Shown here piece by piece: positions 15,991 to 24,926 of a DNA stretch of 64,000 bases. Source of the stretch: Paenibacillus woosongensis (GTDB taxonomy: Bacteria; Bacillota; Bacilli; Paenibacillales; Paenibacillaceae); the NCBI RefSeq assembly GCF_030122845.1, contig NZ_CP126084.1, positions 434,001 through 498,000 on the forward strand. Reading direction: 5' to 3'. Each line of letters opens with the position of its first letter. The stretch's first letter is position 1. Both the position numbers and the translations under genes were made by a program. The notes below the pieces were generated by a model. The model saw only the letters and a program-made list of their open reading frames with translations. It ran no database searches and was not told the origin of the DNA.

Positions 15991-16800
15991 CTAGCTGCGT
16001 CTTTGGATATATTCCTCAGGCGTAATGCCGATGATCGCCTTGAAGCCCCGAATGAAATGCGATTGGTCAAAATAACCCAGCTCGGCAGCAAGCTCCGGGA
16101 GCGGCGAGGCATAGCCGTAATCGAGCAGCTCGGCGGCATTCTGCAGACGGTACAACTGAATGACCCATTTCGGATGTACGCCCACGTATTGGTTGAACAG
16201 CCGCTGCAGCGTGCGGATGCTCATTTGCGCATACTCGGAAAGCTGCTTCACTGCTGTAAGCTCGCGGTGGCGGTGAATGTGATCAATCAGATCGTTAAGC
16301 AGTGTAACATAAGGATCCTGCTGCGGTAGACGTTCCAGCAATAAAGCGTCCATGACGCCAATCATGTCAGCGGTGCCTGAAAGCTGCAGGAGGCTGTCCT
16401 CCAATTGCTGCGGGGCCACTCCGAGAATATCCAGTGTGCTGGTGCCTTGTCCGGTTAGCTTGGACACAGGGCTTTTCATAAAGGGATAGAAACCGCCCGG
16501 TTTGAATTTAACCCCGAACACCTTGCCCTTCCCTTCGAGCAGATGGGAGTATTTTACCGTAGAGATGCCGAAAATCGCTGTCTTCTGCTGCTCTACCACC
16601 ATATTGACGCATGGATTGGGGAGCACGTCCTGCTGGTAGGAGGGTTGTCCGCTCAAATCCCATTCAACGATCCAGTAATGCTTCACGAAGAAGCGGAGCG
16701 CTTCTGCCGGGGCATGGCGAGTCAGCTGAAACTTTTTCTCCCCTTCTGGCAGATTTAGTACCCCCATGCTTGGTCTTGACGGTATGGAAGCCTGCCGCAT
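15991..16800 (-). CDS. AraC-family transcriptional regulator
   Basis: Regulator of 269 residues. The C-terminal double helix-turn-helix domain (about residues 165-266) reads AQMSIRTLQRLFNQYVGVHPKWVIQLYRLQNA and ELGYFDQSHFIRGFKAIIGITPEEYI, which is typical AraC. The N-terminal ~150 residues have the small-ligand-sensor fold found in many such proteins (HYWIVEWDLSG, LPNPCVNMVVE). An AGGAGTGAT ribosome site precedes ATG 16800. It is divergent from the SRPBCC gene across about 115 bp, so it may control that gene. Effector unknown. Confidence 0.9.
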   Translation of the reverse strand: MRQASIPSRPSMGVLNLPEGEKKFQLTRHAPAEALRFFVKHYWIVEWDLSGQPSYQQDVLPNPCVNMVVEQQKTAIFGISTVKYSHLLEGKGKVFGVKFKPGGFYPFMKSPVSKLTGQGTSTLDILGVAPQQLEDSLLQLSGTADMIGVMDALLLERLPQQDPYVTLLNDLIDHIHRHRELTAVKQLSEYAQMSIRTLQRLFNQYVGVHPKWVIQLYRLQNAAELLDYGYASPLPELAAELGYFDQSHFIRGFKAIIGITPEEYIQRRS

Positions 16801-16915
16801 CGTATCACTCCTGACATTTTGGGGTGCTGTGTCGCGTTTTTACAATACCTGGTTGTATACCATGATTATAATAACGTTAGCCATGGCGCTACAAGCTAAA
16901 AAGGAGTGATTTACA

Positions 16916-17365
16916 TTGGAATTGAAATATGAGTTCTATATTAACGCCGAGCCGGGGAAAGTGTGGGATGCGCTGATTCAGCCGGAAGGAACCAAGGCGG
17001 CCTTTTTCGGCTGCACTCTGCGTTCTACCTTCGAAGAGGGGGCTGCCTTTGCTTACGTAGGCCCTGGAGCTGAGGGGGATGAGACCGTCCATCTATACGG
17101 AGAGGTGCTAGCCTTCGAACCGCATAAAGTATTCAGCGGCATAGAGCATCCCGGCCCCGCCTACTTCGATAACCATGCTGAACTGGAATCGCGGTTTACC
17201 TTTACGCTCGAAGCTGTGGGCCAATGCACGAAGCTGACTTTGGTCAATGACCGCTTTACCCCGAACCATCCTAGCCTGCAGAAGGCGGAACAGAGCTGGT
17301 GGATGATTCTCAGCGGCATTAAGACCTATGTGGAAACAGGAAGCACGCTTGATTTTGGCTGGTAG
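16916..17365 (+). CDS. SRPBCC / AHSA1-like protein
   Basis: Small cytosolic protein of 149 residues with a START-like (SRPBCC) ligand-binding fold: MELKYEFYINAEPGKVWDALIQPEGTKAAFFG at the N-terminus and WWMILSGIKTYVETG near the C-terminus, both typical of AHSA1/SRPBCC proteins. These bind hydrophobic ligands or act on Hsp90; the specific role is unknown. TTG 16916 is the start, with AAGGAGTGAT six bases upstream. It is divergent from an AraC regulator, and a similar AraC/SRPBCC pairing suggests a small-molecule response unit. Confidence 0.82.
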   Translation: MELKYEFYINAEPGKVWDALIQPEGTKAAFFGCTLRSTFEEGAAFAYVGPGAEGDETVHLYGEVLAFEPHKVFSGIEHPGPAYFDNHAELESRFTFTLEAVGQCTKLTLVNDRFTPNHPSLQKAEQSWWMILSGIKTYVETGSTLDFGW

Positions 17366-17396
17366 GTTTGGACTGGAGCGGCAGAACGTTAATGAA

Positions 17397-17432
17397 CTAA
17401 GGGCGTCCCTTGAGGGGCGCCCTTAGTTTTTT
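17397..17432. terminator. Bidirectional terminator between SRPBCC and XRE genes
   Basis: CTAAGGGCGTCCC (17397-17409) pairs with GGGGCGCCCTTAG (17414-17426), followed by TTTTTT on the plus strand. It overlaps the stop codon (17423-17425) of the convergent minus-strand XRE gene. Confidence 0.9.
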
Positions 17433-17635
17433 GATTTCAATTTCCATTCATCTACGTCTCTAGCATCAATATGGAGTATGCTGCAAATCAGCAAAGCCAA
17501 CGTTACGGAGGGAATACCTACGCCATATTCAATATTTTGATAATTCCGCAGCGTACAGCTCATGCTTTCATTGATTTTATGCACCAATGATTCTTGAGTA
17601 TAACCGGCTGCTTCTCTAGCATCTCTAAGTTTCAA
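17423..17635 (-). CDS. Small XRE-family HTH regulator
   Basis: Protein of 70 residues consisting almost entirely of a Cro/C1-type helix-turn-helix: MKLRDAREAAGYTQESLVHKINESMSCTLRNYQNIEYGVGIPSVTLALLICSILHI. TTG 17635 is the start, with AAGGAG seven bases upstream. It faces away from the large XRE-TPR regulator gene across 223 bp of very AT-rich DNA that holds two perfect palindromes. It probably represses one or both divergent promoters; this is inference. Its AT-rich base composition differs from genes on both sides, hinting at transfer. Confidence 0.85.
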   Translation of the reverse strand: MKLRDAREAAGYTQESLVHKINESMSCTLRNYQNIEYGVGIPSVTLALLICSILHIDARDVDEWKLKSKN

Positions 17636-17726
17636 TTCAGTGGCTCCTTAATTAGTATCGCTTTGTAAAATTTATGATACCTAAGAAAGGAAAAATATAT
17701 CACGTAATTTAAAACGCGTATTATAA

Positions 17727-17796
17727 TTGACGTAATATATTACACGAATTAAAATTCGTATAAACAATTGACCTTTGTAAAATTTATACTTATTAT
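17727..17796 (+). promoter_or_regulatory. Divergent promoter region with two palindromic candidate operators
   Basis: GTAATATATTAC (17732-17743) and ACGAATTAAAATTCGT (17744-17759) are adjacent perfect palindromes. They overlap a candidate promoter TTGACG (17727) - 17 bp - TAAAAT (17750). A second candidate, TTGACC (17768) - 17 bp - TATTAT (17791), lies closer to the plus-strand XRE-TPR gene. CTTTGTAAAATTTAT also occurs twice, near 17660 and 17772. One or both XRE proteins may bind here. Confidence 0.55.
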
Positions 17797-17858
17797 TACA
17801 TTTAAGATGTTAAATTTCCTTAATTTTGTATTTTTATGATTTGATAGGTGGGTTTGAT

Positions 17859-19184
17859 ATGAAAGATGCAACCACAATTCAAATTGAATTGGATAATTTT
17901 CTGAAAAGAAACGGTTATACGTTACAGTATTTTTCTGAACAATCGGGAATCAATGTTGGTACACTAAGCCGTATTGTAAACGGTAACCGCCCGATTTCTA
18001 TGGAACAATTGGATCGCTTAACATCAGGTATGGGTCTTGAAGAAGGTACCCTATATGATCTGTTTGTTGATGAATTCTTTGTACACCATTCACTGAACTG
18101 GCGACGGTTGCGGCCATTTTTACTTCGCTGTGCAGAGCTAAAAAAGCATGGCTGTATTCAAAAAATATTATCCCATTTATTGGAGGACTTAAAGCAAATA
18201 CCTAATATATTTATTACAGCGGAAATCATGTATGAGAATGGCTGGAAAGAGGCCGCTGCGATTCTTTACTCCTGTGTCGTTGAGACTGAAAAATATCAGC
18301 ATGCAGAGCGATTGGCAATTAGTCAGTATAGGTTGTTTCAATTGTCACTAGGATCAGATACAACAATAAATCTTCGAGCAGCTATACAGTTCGAGCCGTA
18401 TAAAAATAGACTTCCAGAGAATTTTAAGCTTGATGCAATATTACAATTGGCTAATATATACTATACGGTTCAGGATTGGAGGAAAATGGAGGACCTTGGA
18501 GACGAACTCCGTTTACTTGCTTATTCTGTGTATTCTAGAAGGCAATTTAAAGAAGAAGAATCATCGTTTAAATCTGAACGGCATTTAGTTGTTTACTATG
18601 GTCAGGGTTATTTAATTAAAAGCGCAGCTTTGGAACACCAGGGCCGTTACGAAGAAGCAAAAGAATTTATTGATGGTTATGCTGACCTTAGCTGGTTTGA
18701 GGGGTTAGATGACGAGGGGTTATACGAAGTTGAAAAGTTTAAATTGTTCGCTGAGGCTAATTTACATAATATAAACTTACTAATGGGCAACTTTGAGGGT
18801 TTGCCTGCTTATGTTACTTTCTTAATGAGGTACCCCAATGAAGCTTTGCCAAGCTCGGTTATTGTTTTAATGGCCGCCAATAAGCATGGTGTTCGAATCG
18901 ATGATATACTAGTCCAACTAATTGGATTGATAGATGGATGTAAGAATAGTTACTACCATGAAGCAAATTACACTAACCGCTATATAAACTTTTATTTTCA
19001 GCTTGCCCTTTATCAGTTAAATAGCGGAAAGAGTGAGGGGCTTGACAATATTCTACGTAGTTTAGAAATGTCTCTTAATATAAATAATAGAGGTCATACA
19101 TTAGCATGTATTACGGAATTGTTGAAAGAATGGTTATTACAAAAGAACGATGAAAAGTTAAGTAGTTTAGAAGGCAATTCCTAG
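17859..19184 (+). CDS. XRE regulator with TPR-like C-terminal domain (RRNPP-type architecture)
   Basis: Protein of 441 residues. An N-terminal Cro/C1 helix-turn-helix (about residues 5-65; LDNFLKRNGYTLQYFSEQSGINVGTLSRIVNGNRPISMEQLDRL) is followed by about 370 helical residues with TPR-like periodicity (e.g. LDAILQLANIYYTVQDWRKMEDLGDEL, GYLIKSAALEHQGRYEEAKEFIDGYADLSWF). This is the layout of RRNPP peptide-sensing regulators; similar proteins are abundant in Paenibacillus. No signal-peptide-bearing propeptide ORF was found in the 135 bp downstream. ATG 17859 is chosen for the upstream AGGTGGG. It is followed by a terminator and a Spo0E-like gene, so it may link a signal to sporulation; that is inference. 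Confidence 0.82.
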   Translation: MKDATTIQIELDNFLKRNGYTLQYFSEQSGINVGTLSRIVNGNRPISMEQLDRLTSGMGLEEGTLYDLFVDEFFVHHSLNWRRLRPFLLRCAELKKHGCIQKILSHLLEDLKQIPNIFITAEIMYENGWKEAAAILYSCVVETEKYQHAERLAISQYRLFQLSLGSDTTINLRAAIQFEPYKNRLPENFKLDAILQLANIYYTVQDWRKMEDLGDELRLLAYSVYSRRQFKEEESSFKSERHLVVYYGQGYLIKSAALEHQGRYEEAKEFIDGYADLSWFEGLDDEGLYEVEKFKLFAEANLHNINLLMGNFEGLPAYVTFLMRYPNEALPSSVIVLMAANKHGVRIDDILVQLIGLIDGCKNSYYHEANYTNRYINFYFQLALYQLNSGKSEGLDNILRSLEMSLNINNRGHTLACITELLKEWLLQKNDEKLSSLEGNS

Positions 19185-19210
19185 AAAGAATAGGGTTGCC
19201 TTCTTTGTTG
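19170..19210 (+). terminator. Terminator overlapping the XRE-TPR stop
   Basis: GAAGGCAA and TTGCCTTC pair around an inner CCTA/TAGG stem, followed by TTTGTTGTTTG. The left arm lies in the last codons of the regulator gene. Confidence 0.75.
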
Positions 19211-19319
19211 TTTGTATCTTTTTCCGCTAGTAAATGCTAAAACGATAAACTATGTGTTGATGATCAATATGTAAAATACGACATAACATTCTAGAATATT
19301 ACAGTAGGAGGTGTGGATT

Positions 19320-19532
19320 ATGGCGCAACCTGTAATAATTCTTAAAAAAAGAATTGAAGAGGCAAGGCAAAAATTGCATCGATTAGAATTTCTGTACGGA
19401 GGATTGCAGCATCCTAAGGTACTAGAGCAATCCATACTATTAGATGAACTTATTAATAAATATAACAGGATAACATACCGAGATAGTGTGAAGCCGAGTA
19501 ATTGTGAACAAGATATACAGGTCGTTCCGTGA
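19320..19532 (+). CDS. Spo0E-like aspartyl-phosphate phosphatase
   Basis: Protein of 70 residues matching the Spo0E family: a helical hairpin with basic residues (LKKRIEEARQKLHRLEF), a glycine turn (YGG), and the signature S-LLDELINKY near residues 38-47 (SILLDELINKY). Family members dephosphorylate Spo0A~P and so delay sporulation. ATG 19320 has a strong AGGAGGTG (19306-19313); an in-frame GTG at 19311 overlaps that ribosome site. It sits in the AT-rich island directly after an XRE-TPR regulator, from which it is separated by a terminator, so it likely has its own promoter. Confidence 0.87.
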   Translation: MAQPVIILKKRIEEARQKLHRLEFLYGGLQHPKVLEQSILLDELINKYNRITYRDSVKPSNCEQDIQVVP

Positions 19533-19616
19533 TAGCGAACAAATTTGCACAAAATGTTGGGATGGCATATACTTTGAATGTTCTGAAATGGGAATATACG
19601 GAAGAAGAAATAGGGA

Positions 19617-20675
19617 GTGTCGATATCCTTGAAGCAGGGTCTTGAAGAATTGCCAGTGCCGCCCTATCGGCCTGTATCGATGTTGCTGAGGCGCGCAGGG
19701 GCAACCCTAATCGATTATATACTGTTCGCCGCACTGGTTCGTTCGGCGATGAATATAGATCAGCTGTTCATGATGCAGGATACGCATATGTTATTCGTTC
19801 TACTTGGGGTTATTTTGCTGATATTGTCTTACTATGTGCTGCTCGAAGGCTTGACGGGTTGTACGATCGGCAAGCGTGTTATGCGCATCCGCGTGGTCAA
19901 CCGCTATGGAGAGGCACCAGGGTTATACAAGGCGCTCATTCGCAGCGTACTCCGCGTGATCGACTGCAATCCGCTGTTGCTTGGAGGTCTTCCGGCAGCT
20001 CTGGGCATAGTCATGACGGCTCGGGGACAGCGGCTCGGGGATACGGCTGCACACACCTTTGTGGTGAAGGCGTGCGATTCACCTCCTTGTACGATGCACC
20101 GCGGGAAGGAGGTTATCGCCATAACCTTTGCGGCTGCCCCCATTGTACTGGCAGCCATACTCCCGATGATCGTGCGGGTCAATCCGTTTCCGGAGGGGAG
20201 AGCGTCTAAGGAAGCGTATACCGATGAGAAAATACATATCAGCCATAACGGCATGTTCAAAATTACGACGAGCCCGGATTGGCTGTTTGATCCCAATCTG
20301 GACAATGAGGCGGATATCTCGATTTCCAATCGGTTCTCGAATAAATATTTAGCCGTTTTCTCCGAATCTAAGAAGCGTTTCAAGGATGGCTGCACGCTGG
20401 AGCAATATCAGGAATACGCCGAGCAGAGCTTCGCCGCAGGCCTTGCCCATTCGCCAATTTATAAGCCGCGGGCTACTGTAATTAACGGATATCCGGCTTA
20501 TCAGTTTGCCGTTGAACAGGAAGTAAACGGGGTGAAGGTCGCATATATTGTGACCACAATCGAGACGAAGCTGTATTATCATTGGATTACTGTATGGACG
20601 GATGCCGCTAAATATAAGGAATATCAGCAGGAGCTGCATTCCGTAATTCGTACTTTTAACAATTTCACGACTTAA
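19617..20675 (+). CDS. RDD-family membrane protein with C-terminal extracytoplasmic domain
   Basis: Protein of 352 residues. The N-terminal RDD domain (about residues 18-150) has the arginine/aspartate motif RRAGATLIDYILFAAL and the TIGKRVMRIRVVNRYGEAPG and GQRLGDTAAHTFVV segments. A further membrane helix (about 165-187, VIAITFAAAPIVLAAILPMIV) is followed by about 160 residues predicted outside the membrane. RDD proteins include cation exchangers; the role here is unknown. It is a paralogue in architecture of the RDD gene at 30086-31207. Start is GTG 19617 or TTG 19629; neither has an ideal ribosome site. Confidence 0.83.
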   Translation: MSISLKQGLEELPVPPYRPVSMLLRRAGATLIDYILFAALVRSAMNIDQLFMMQDTHMLFVLLGVILLILSYYVLLEGLTGCTIGKRVMRIRVVNRYGEAPGLYKALIRSVLRVIDCNPLLLGGLPAALGIVMTARGQRLGDTAAHTFVVKACDSPPCTMHRGKEVIAITFAAAPIVLAAILPMIVRVNPFPEGRASKEAYTDEKIHISHNGMFKITTSPDWLFDPNLDNEADISISNRFSNKYLAVFSESKKRFKDGCTLEQYQEYAEQSFAAGLAHSPIYKPRATVINGYPAYQFAVEQEVNGVKVAYIVTTIETKLYYHWITVWTDAAKYKEYQQELHSVIRTFNNFTT

Positions 20676-20696
20676 GCAGCTCGCCCAAAGCTTCAT

Positions 20697-20742
20697 AGTT
20701 CCATCGTTCAACCTGAGGTTGGACGAACGGAGCTATTTTTTT
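20697..20742 (+). terminator. Terminator after first RDD gene
   Basis: A hairpin with a ten-pair upper stem (centred on AACC-TGA-GGTT), a small internal loop and a lower stem AGTTCC/GGAGCT is followed by seven T residues from 20736. Confidence 0.85.
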
Positions 20743-20837
20743 GGTTTTTCGTAAGCTTGACTTGACTTTTCGAATCTACACTTTTAGATAATTGTGTATA
20801 GTAAATACTACAACGCTATGACGAAGGATGTGTAGTC

Positions 20838-22610
20838 TTGTCAAAGTTTTTGCGGTTTAATACCCTGCGCAATCAAATTTTACTCGGCTTCATGCTGGTT
20901 ATGATCATCGTGCTGGCTTCTGTCGGCTTTTTTACGTTTGGCCAAGTCTCCGTCCTGCTGAGCAACAATGCGGAGAAGCATATTCAGCAAACCGCGGTTC
21001 AAGCCACGGGCAAACTGGATGCCCTCCTGCAGCAAATCAATACGCTGACCGCCCAAGTGGCGATGAGCGCCACGACGCAGCGGCTTCTCTCCGAAGAGAT
21101 GGCAGGGATGCCGATCAGCTTCACAGACCGCCAGCTGCTCCAGCAGGAGGTGCGCCAATATGAGGCTTATGCGACAGGCATACGCTCGCTTGAGTTGTAC
21201 ACGGCCGATTACCGAAGACTGCTGCCGCTTGATGATTTCAGATTGACTGAACGGGTGTCCAGCGAGTGGATTGACCGGGTCGATGAGCAAATGGGTCGGC
21301 TGGTGTGGTTCGGCCTCGATCCCCAGAATCCAGACGGAGTCATCGCCATCCGCAGTATCCGGTTGATCGACCAGTCGTTCTCGCATGCCGGGTATTTAAT
21401 GGTTCATATTGAGAAAAGCTATTTTGAGCTAGCCGAGGCGACGGAGCGCGAAATGCGCGAATCGATGGGGCTGTTCGACCAATCCGGGAAAACGATATTT
21501 TCTGATTTTCCCCAAGAGGTGGATTCGAGGATGCTGCTCAGCCATGTCGGGGAGAGCATTACCATTGACGGCAAATCCTATATCGCCATTCAGAAGCAGT
21601 CCGAAGCCACGGGCTGGACGCTCGCGATTCTGACTCCTATGGGTTACGTCACCGAGGGGATATCGGTGCTTCGCACTACGATTCTTGTATCGGGCGTAGT
21701 TGGCGGCTTGCTCTTTCTGATTTTTACCCTTATTCTATCCACGATGATCACGCGTCCTATCCTGAATCTGATCAAGGCGATGCGCGGCGCCCGCTTCGGG
21801 ACGCTGAAGACTAGCCCGATTACGTCTACGACAATGGAAATTCATGAGCTCAACAACTCTTACAATCAAATGGTTGTCGATCTGAACGAGCTGATTGAAG
21901 TCGTCTATGAGAAGGAAATTCTCCAGAGCCGGACGGAGCTGAAGGCGCTTCAGGCACAGATTAATCCGCATTTTCTGTTTAACACCCTTGAGGCGTTCTA
22001 CTGGGAGCTGGAGGATAAAGGGGAAGAGGAACTCGCCCAGATCGTTGTGGCGATGTCCGGATTGTTCCGTTACGTCATTACTAAAATGGATGAGGATGAA
22101 TGGGTAACGCTTGGCGATGAGCTGGATCATGCGGAAAGATATTTGAAAATCATGGCCATGCGCATGATGGACAGACTGTCTTGGCGGATTGAAGCGGACG
22201 AGGACTGCCGCCGGGTACCCGTACCAAAGCTGCTGATTCAGCCGCTCGTCGAAAACGCCATATTACACGGCGTAGAGCAGCGGGTTGGATCAGGCACGGT
22301 CATTTTGCGGGTAGAGCAAGCCAGCCGCCCCGGATTTACCCGGGTGACCGTGCAGGACGATGGCCCTGGAATGGATCAGGAGAAGCTTCGTTCCTTGTAT
22401 GCCGTCATGCGAAAAGGACATGTGAGCGCTACAAAAGGACATGGCATCGGCATGGTTAACGTCGAGCGAAGGCTGCGGCTCAGCTTTGACTCCAGCACCG
22501 ATGGGCTCGAAATTAAGAGCGAGAAGGGACAGGGGACAACGGTGTCCTTTGAAATACCGAATGAATATGGGAGTGACATGAGTCATGAAGACGATACTTA
22601 TCGTGGATGA
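20838..22610 (+). CDS. Sensor histidine kinase, YesM type
   Basis: Membrane histidine kinase of 590 residues. A first helix (about residues 13-34), an extracellular sensor of about 245 residues, a second helix (about 280-303) and a HAMP linker precede the His_kinase domain with H378 in QAQINPHFLFNTLEAFYWELE. A HATPase_c domain follows (about 470-580; VENAILHGVE, DDGPGMD, GHGIGMVNVERRL). TTG 20838 follows AAGGATG. It overlaps the response regulator gene by 26 bp. With the sugar ABC operon 870 bp downstream of its end, it probably senses a carbohydrate and controls that importer. Confidence 0.93.
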   Translation: MSKFLRFNTLRNQILLGFMLVMIIVLASVGFFTFGQVSVLLSNNAEKHIQQTAVQATGKLDALLQQINTLTAQVAMSATTQRLLSEEMAGMPISFTDRQLLQQEVRQYEAYATGIRSLELYTADYRRLLPLDDFRLTERVSSEWIDRVDEQMGRLVWFGLDPQNPDGVIAIRSIRLIDQSFSHAGYLMVHIEKSYFELAEATEREMRESMGLFDQSGKTIFSDFPQEVDSRMLLSHVGESITIDGKSYIAIQKQSEATGWTLAILTPMGYVTEGISVLRTTILVSGVVGGLLFLIFTLILSTMITRPILNLIKAMRGARFGTLKTSPITSTTMEIHELNNSYNQMVVDLNELIEVVYEKEILQSRTELKALQAQINPHFLFNTLEAFYWELEDKGEEELAQIVVAMSGLFRYVITKMDEDEWVTLGDELDHAERYLKIMAMRMMDRLSWRIEADEDCRRVPVPKLLIQPLVENAILHGVEQRVGSGTVILRVEQASRPGFTRVTVQDDGPGMDQEKLRSLYAVMRKGHVSATKGHGIGMVNVERRLRLSFDSSTDGLEIKSEKGQGTTVSFEIPNEYGSDMSHEDDTYRG

Positions 22611-23373
22611 TGAACCAAGGACACGGGAAGGGATCCGCAAAACATTGGAGGCCTGGTCCTCCGGCCGACACCGGATCGAGATTGCATCCAGCGGCGTGGC
22701 GGCTTTGGAGTGGCTGCAGGAGCACGAGGCCAATCTGCTCGTGACCGATATACGAATGCCGGAAATCGGGGGCCTTGATCTTATTGAGCGGTTGGAGAAT
22801 ATGAAGAATCCGCCCGTTGTCATCGTCATTTCCGGTCATCCGGAGTTCGACTATGCACAAAAGGCGTTAAAATTCGGCGTAATCGAATATTTATTGAAGC
22901 CGCTGGATAAATTAAAACTCATCCAGGCTGTCGAGCTTGCTCTTCAGCGGGAGGAGAAAATGCACCGGATCGAGCGGATGGAGAAGTTGGTCGATCCGAA
23001 GCTCATGGAGACGATGGAGCATGAGAATGCATACAGCACCCCGGTTCGCGACGCGATCCGTTATTTGGACGAGCATTTGCACGAATCGGTATCCATGCGC
23101 GACTTGGCGGATCACCTTCATATGAACGCCAGCTATTTCAGCGTGCTGTTCAAGGAACAGACGGGCCTTACATTCAGCGAATATTTGACTAAGCGGAGAA
23201 TTCAGAGGGCGAAGGTCCTGCTTACGACGACAGCGCTTCCCATTGCCGAGATTGCGGAGAGGGTCGGATACCAGACGGCCAGATATTTCGTCAAAGTCTT
23301 CCGCGAGATGGAGCAGGTAAGCCCTGGGCAATATAGAAGCAACGTAAAGGACCCGGACGACACAATCCAATAA
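22585..23373 (+). CDS. Response regulator, YesN type (REC + AraC)
   Basis: Response regulator of 262 residues. The receiver domain (about 1-125) carries the acidic pocket D8/D9 and the phosphorylation site D55 in LLVTDIRMPE, with K106 in YLLKPLDK. A linker and a C-terminal AraC double helix-turn-helix (about 155-255; DLADHLHMNASYFSVLFKEQTGLTFSEYL and AERVGYQTARYFVKVFREMEQVSPGQYR) follow. It overlaps the kinase gene by 26 bp. It most likely activates the ABC operon starting at 23483; the link is by position only. Confidence 0.93.
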   Translation: MKTILIVDDEPRTREGIRKTLEAWSSGRHRIEIASSGVAALEWLQEHEANLLVTDIRMPEIGGLDLIERLENMKNPPVVIVISGHPEFDYAQKALKFGVIEYLLKPLDKLKLIQAVELALQREEKMHRIERMEKLVDPKLMETMEHENAYSTPVRDAIRYLDEHLHESVSMRDLADHLHMNASYFSVLFKEQTGLTFSEYLTKRRIQRAKVLLTTTALPIAEIAERVGYQTARYFVKVFREMEQVSPGQYRSNVKDPDDTIQ

Positions 23374-23445
23374 TAGTGGCATAAATCCCAATCCCTCTAT
23401 CATTACGGGATGATCGTACCATTGTTACAATTTAATTAAGCGGAA

Positions 23446-23459
23446 TGAAACCGCTAGCA
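23446..23459 (+). promoter_or_regulatory. Candidate CcpA (cre) site upstream of sugar ABC operon
   Basis: TGAAACCGCTAGCA matches the cre consensus TGWAANCGNTNNCA at every fixed position. It lies between a possible -10 (TACAAT, about 23426) and the GTG start at 23483, a position suited to carbon catabolite repression. Confidence 0.7.
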
Positions 23460-23482
23460 TTCGTAGAAAAGGGGTTGTAAAC

Positions 23483-24808
23483 GTGTTCAAGAAAAAATGG
23501 ACGATGCTGCTATTGACATCATTGTGTCTCGCTTTGGTTTTGGGGGGCTGCGGTTCGAAGGGCAATAACGGCGGCGCATCTCAAGGCGGCGGCGAAGCCA
23601 CAGGTAATCAAGTCACGGTAAGCTTTATGCATCTCTGGCCTGAAGGCGTATCTGCTGGACAGAACAAAATCGTGAACCAAATCATTACCGAATATCAGAA
23701 CGAGAACCCTAACGTTAAAATCAAACAAGAGGTATTGGATAACGAGCAGTACAAAAACAAACTAAAAGTACTGTCCGCATCCAACGAACTGCCGGATGTA
23801 GGTGTAACCTGGGCGGCGGGATTCCTGCAGCCTTATGTTGAAGGCAATCTGTTTGCTCCTGTAGACGATCTGCTGAACGGCGAGCTGAACGGTAAATTCG
23901 TTGCCGGCACGACCGAAGCATATAATATTGACGGAAAAACGTATGCGCTTCCACTAGAGTTCAATATCGCGCCTGTATATTACAATAAAGCGATTTTTGC
24001 AAAATACAATCTTGAGGTTCCGCAAACGTACGAGCAATTTAAGCAAGTTGTGAAAACACTGTCCGACAACGGCGTAGCACCGATTGCACTGGGCAACAAA
24101 GACCGCTGGACCGGTTCCCTATGGTACATGTACATGGCTGACCGGATTGCGGGACAGCAAACGCTGGCTAACGCGATCAGCGGCTCCGCTTCCTTCAAGG
24201 AAGAAGGGCTGATCAAGGCTGCAACGGAAGTTCAAGCGCTCGTAGACAGCAATGCTTTTGTCAAAGGCTTCAACGGCTTGTCCAATGAAGAGGCGAAATC
24301 CGAGTTCCTGAACGACAAAGCAGCGATGTACATGATGGGATCTTGGGATCTTCCGAACTTTACAACGAATGAAGAAATTCCGCAGGAGTTCCGCAACAAC
24401 GTTGGCTTCTTTAAATTCCCGACGGTGGAAGGCGGCGAAGGCGACATCAACAGCTGGGTTGGCGGTCCGGGCGTAGGCTTGTTCGTGGGTGAGAACTCCA
24501 AAGTGAAGGATGAAGCCAAGAAATTCGTAGAGTACTTCGTCACGAAATGGGGCGAGCAATCCGTAACTGGCGCAGGCGTTATTCCAGCTACGAAGGTAGA
24601 TACATCCAACCTGGAGCTGCCTCAACTGTATATTGATCTGTTCAACGAAATGAACCAAGCAAGCAGCGTCACTTTGTTCGCAGACGTACAAATGCCTGCG
24701 AATGCGGCAGAGACGCACCTTAACATGATCCAGGCTCTCTTTGGCAAGGCGGTAACGCCGGAGAAATTCTCGGAAGAGCATGACGCGGCAATCGCCAAAG
24801 GACAATAA
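23483..24808 (+). CDS. Sugar ABC transporter substrate-binding lipoprotein
   Basis: Family 1 solute-binding lipoprotein of 441 residues. Signal peptide MFKKKWTMLLLTSLCLALVLGGC ends in the lipobox LGGC with lipidated C23, followed by a Gly/Ser/Asn-rich linker (SKGNNGGASQGGG). The mature part shows typical fold segments (FMHLWPEG, LPDVGVTWAAGFLQPY, YALPLEFNIAPVYYNKAIF, MYMMGSWDLPNF). GTG 23483 follows AAAGGGG. It heads an operon with two permeases, lies after a YesM/YesN pair and carries a cre site. Substrate unknown; xylo-oligosaccharide is possible given XynB nearby, but unproven. Confidence 0.95.
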   Translation: MFKKKWTMLLLTSLCLALVLGGCGSKGNNGGASQGGGEATGNQVTVSFMHLWPEGVSAGQNKIVNQIITEYQNENPNVKIKQEVLDNEQYKNKLKVLSASNELPDVGVTWAAGFLQPYVEGNLFAPVDDLLNGELNGKFVAGTTEAYNIDGKTYALPLEFNIAPVYYNKAIFAKYNLEVPQTYEQFKQVVKTLSDNGVAPIALGNKDRWTGSLWYMYMADRIAGQQTLANAISGSASFKEEGLIKAATEVQALVDSNAFVKGFNGLSNEEAKSEFLNDKAAMYMMGSWDLPNFTTNEEIPQEFRNNVGFFKFPTVEGGEGDINSWVGGPGVGLFVGENSKVKDEAKKFVEYFVTKWGEQSVTGAGVIPATKVDTSNLELPQLYIDLFNEMNQASSVTLFADVQMPANAAETHLNMIQALFGKAVTPEKFSEEHDAAIAKGQ

Positions 24809-24849
24809 AGCTGACGGTTCAAGGCACTTGTGCAACAGAATGAAGAAAT

Positions 24850-24882
24850 CTATCCGGCAGTATTGCCGGATAGACTTTTCTT
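24850..24882 (+). terminator. Hairpin/leaky terminator between binding protein and permeases
   Basis: A perfect 10-bp stem (CTATCCGGCA 24850-24859, TGCCGGATAG 24864-24873) is followed by ACTTTTCTT. It probably lets only part of the transcription reach the permease genes, raising binding-protein dosage. Confidence 0.7.
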
Positions 24883-24926
24883 AGCAGCGACTTAGAAACG
24901 ACTATGGAGGAAAGGAGTCGGACAAC

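Noticed and set aside
19185..19319. Search for a signalling propeptide gene after the XRE-TPR regulator
   Set aside because: All ATG-started frames here end within a few codons; no signal-peptide-like ORF was found.
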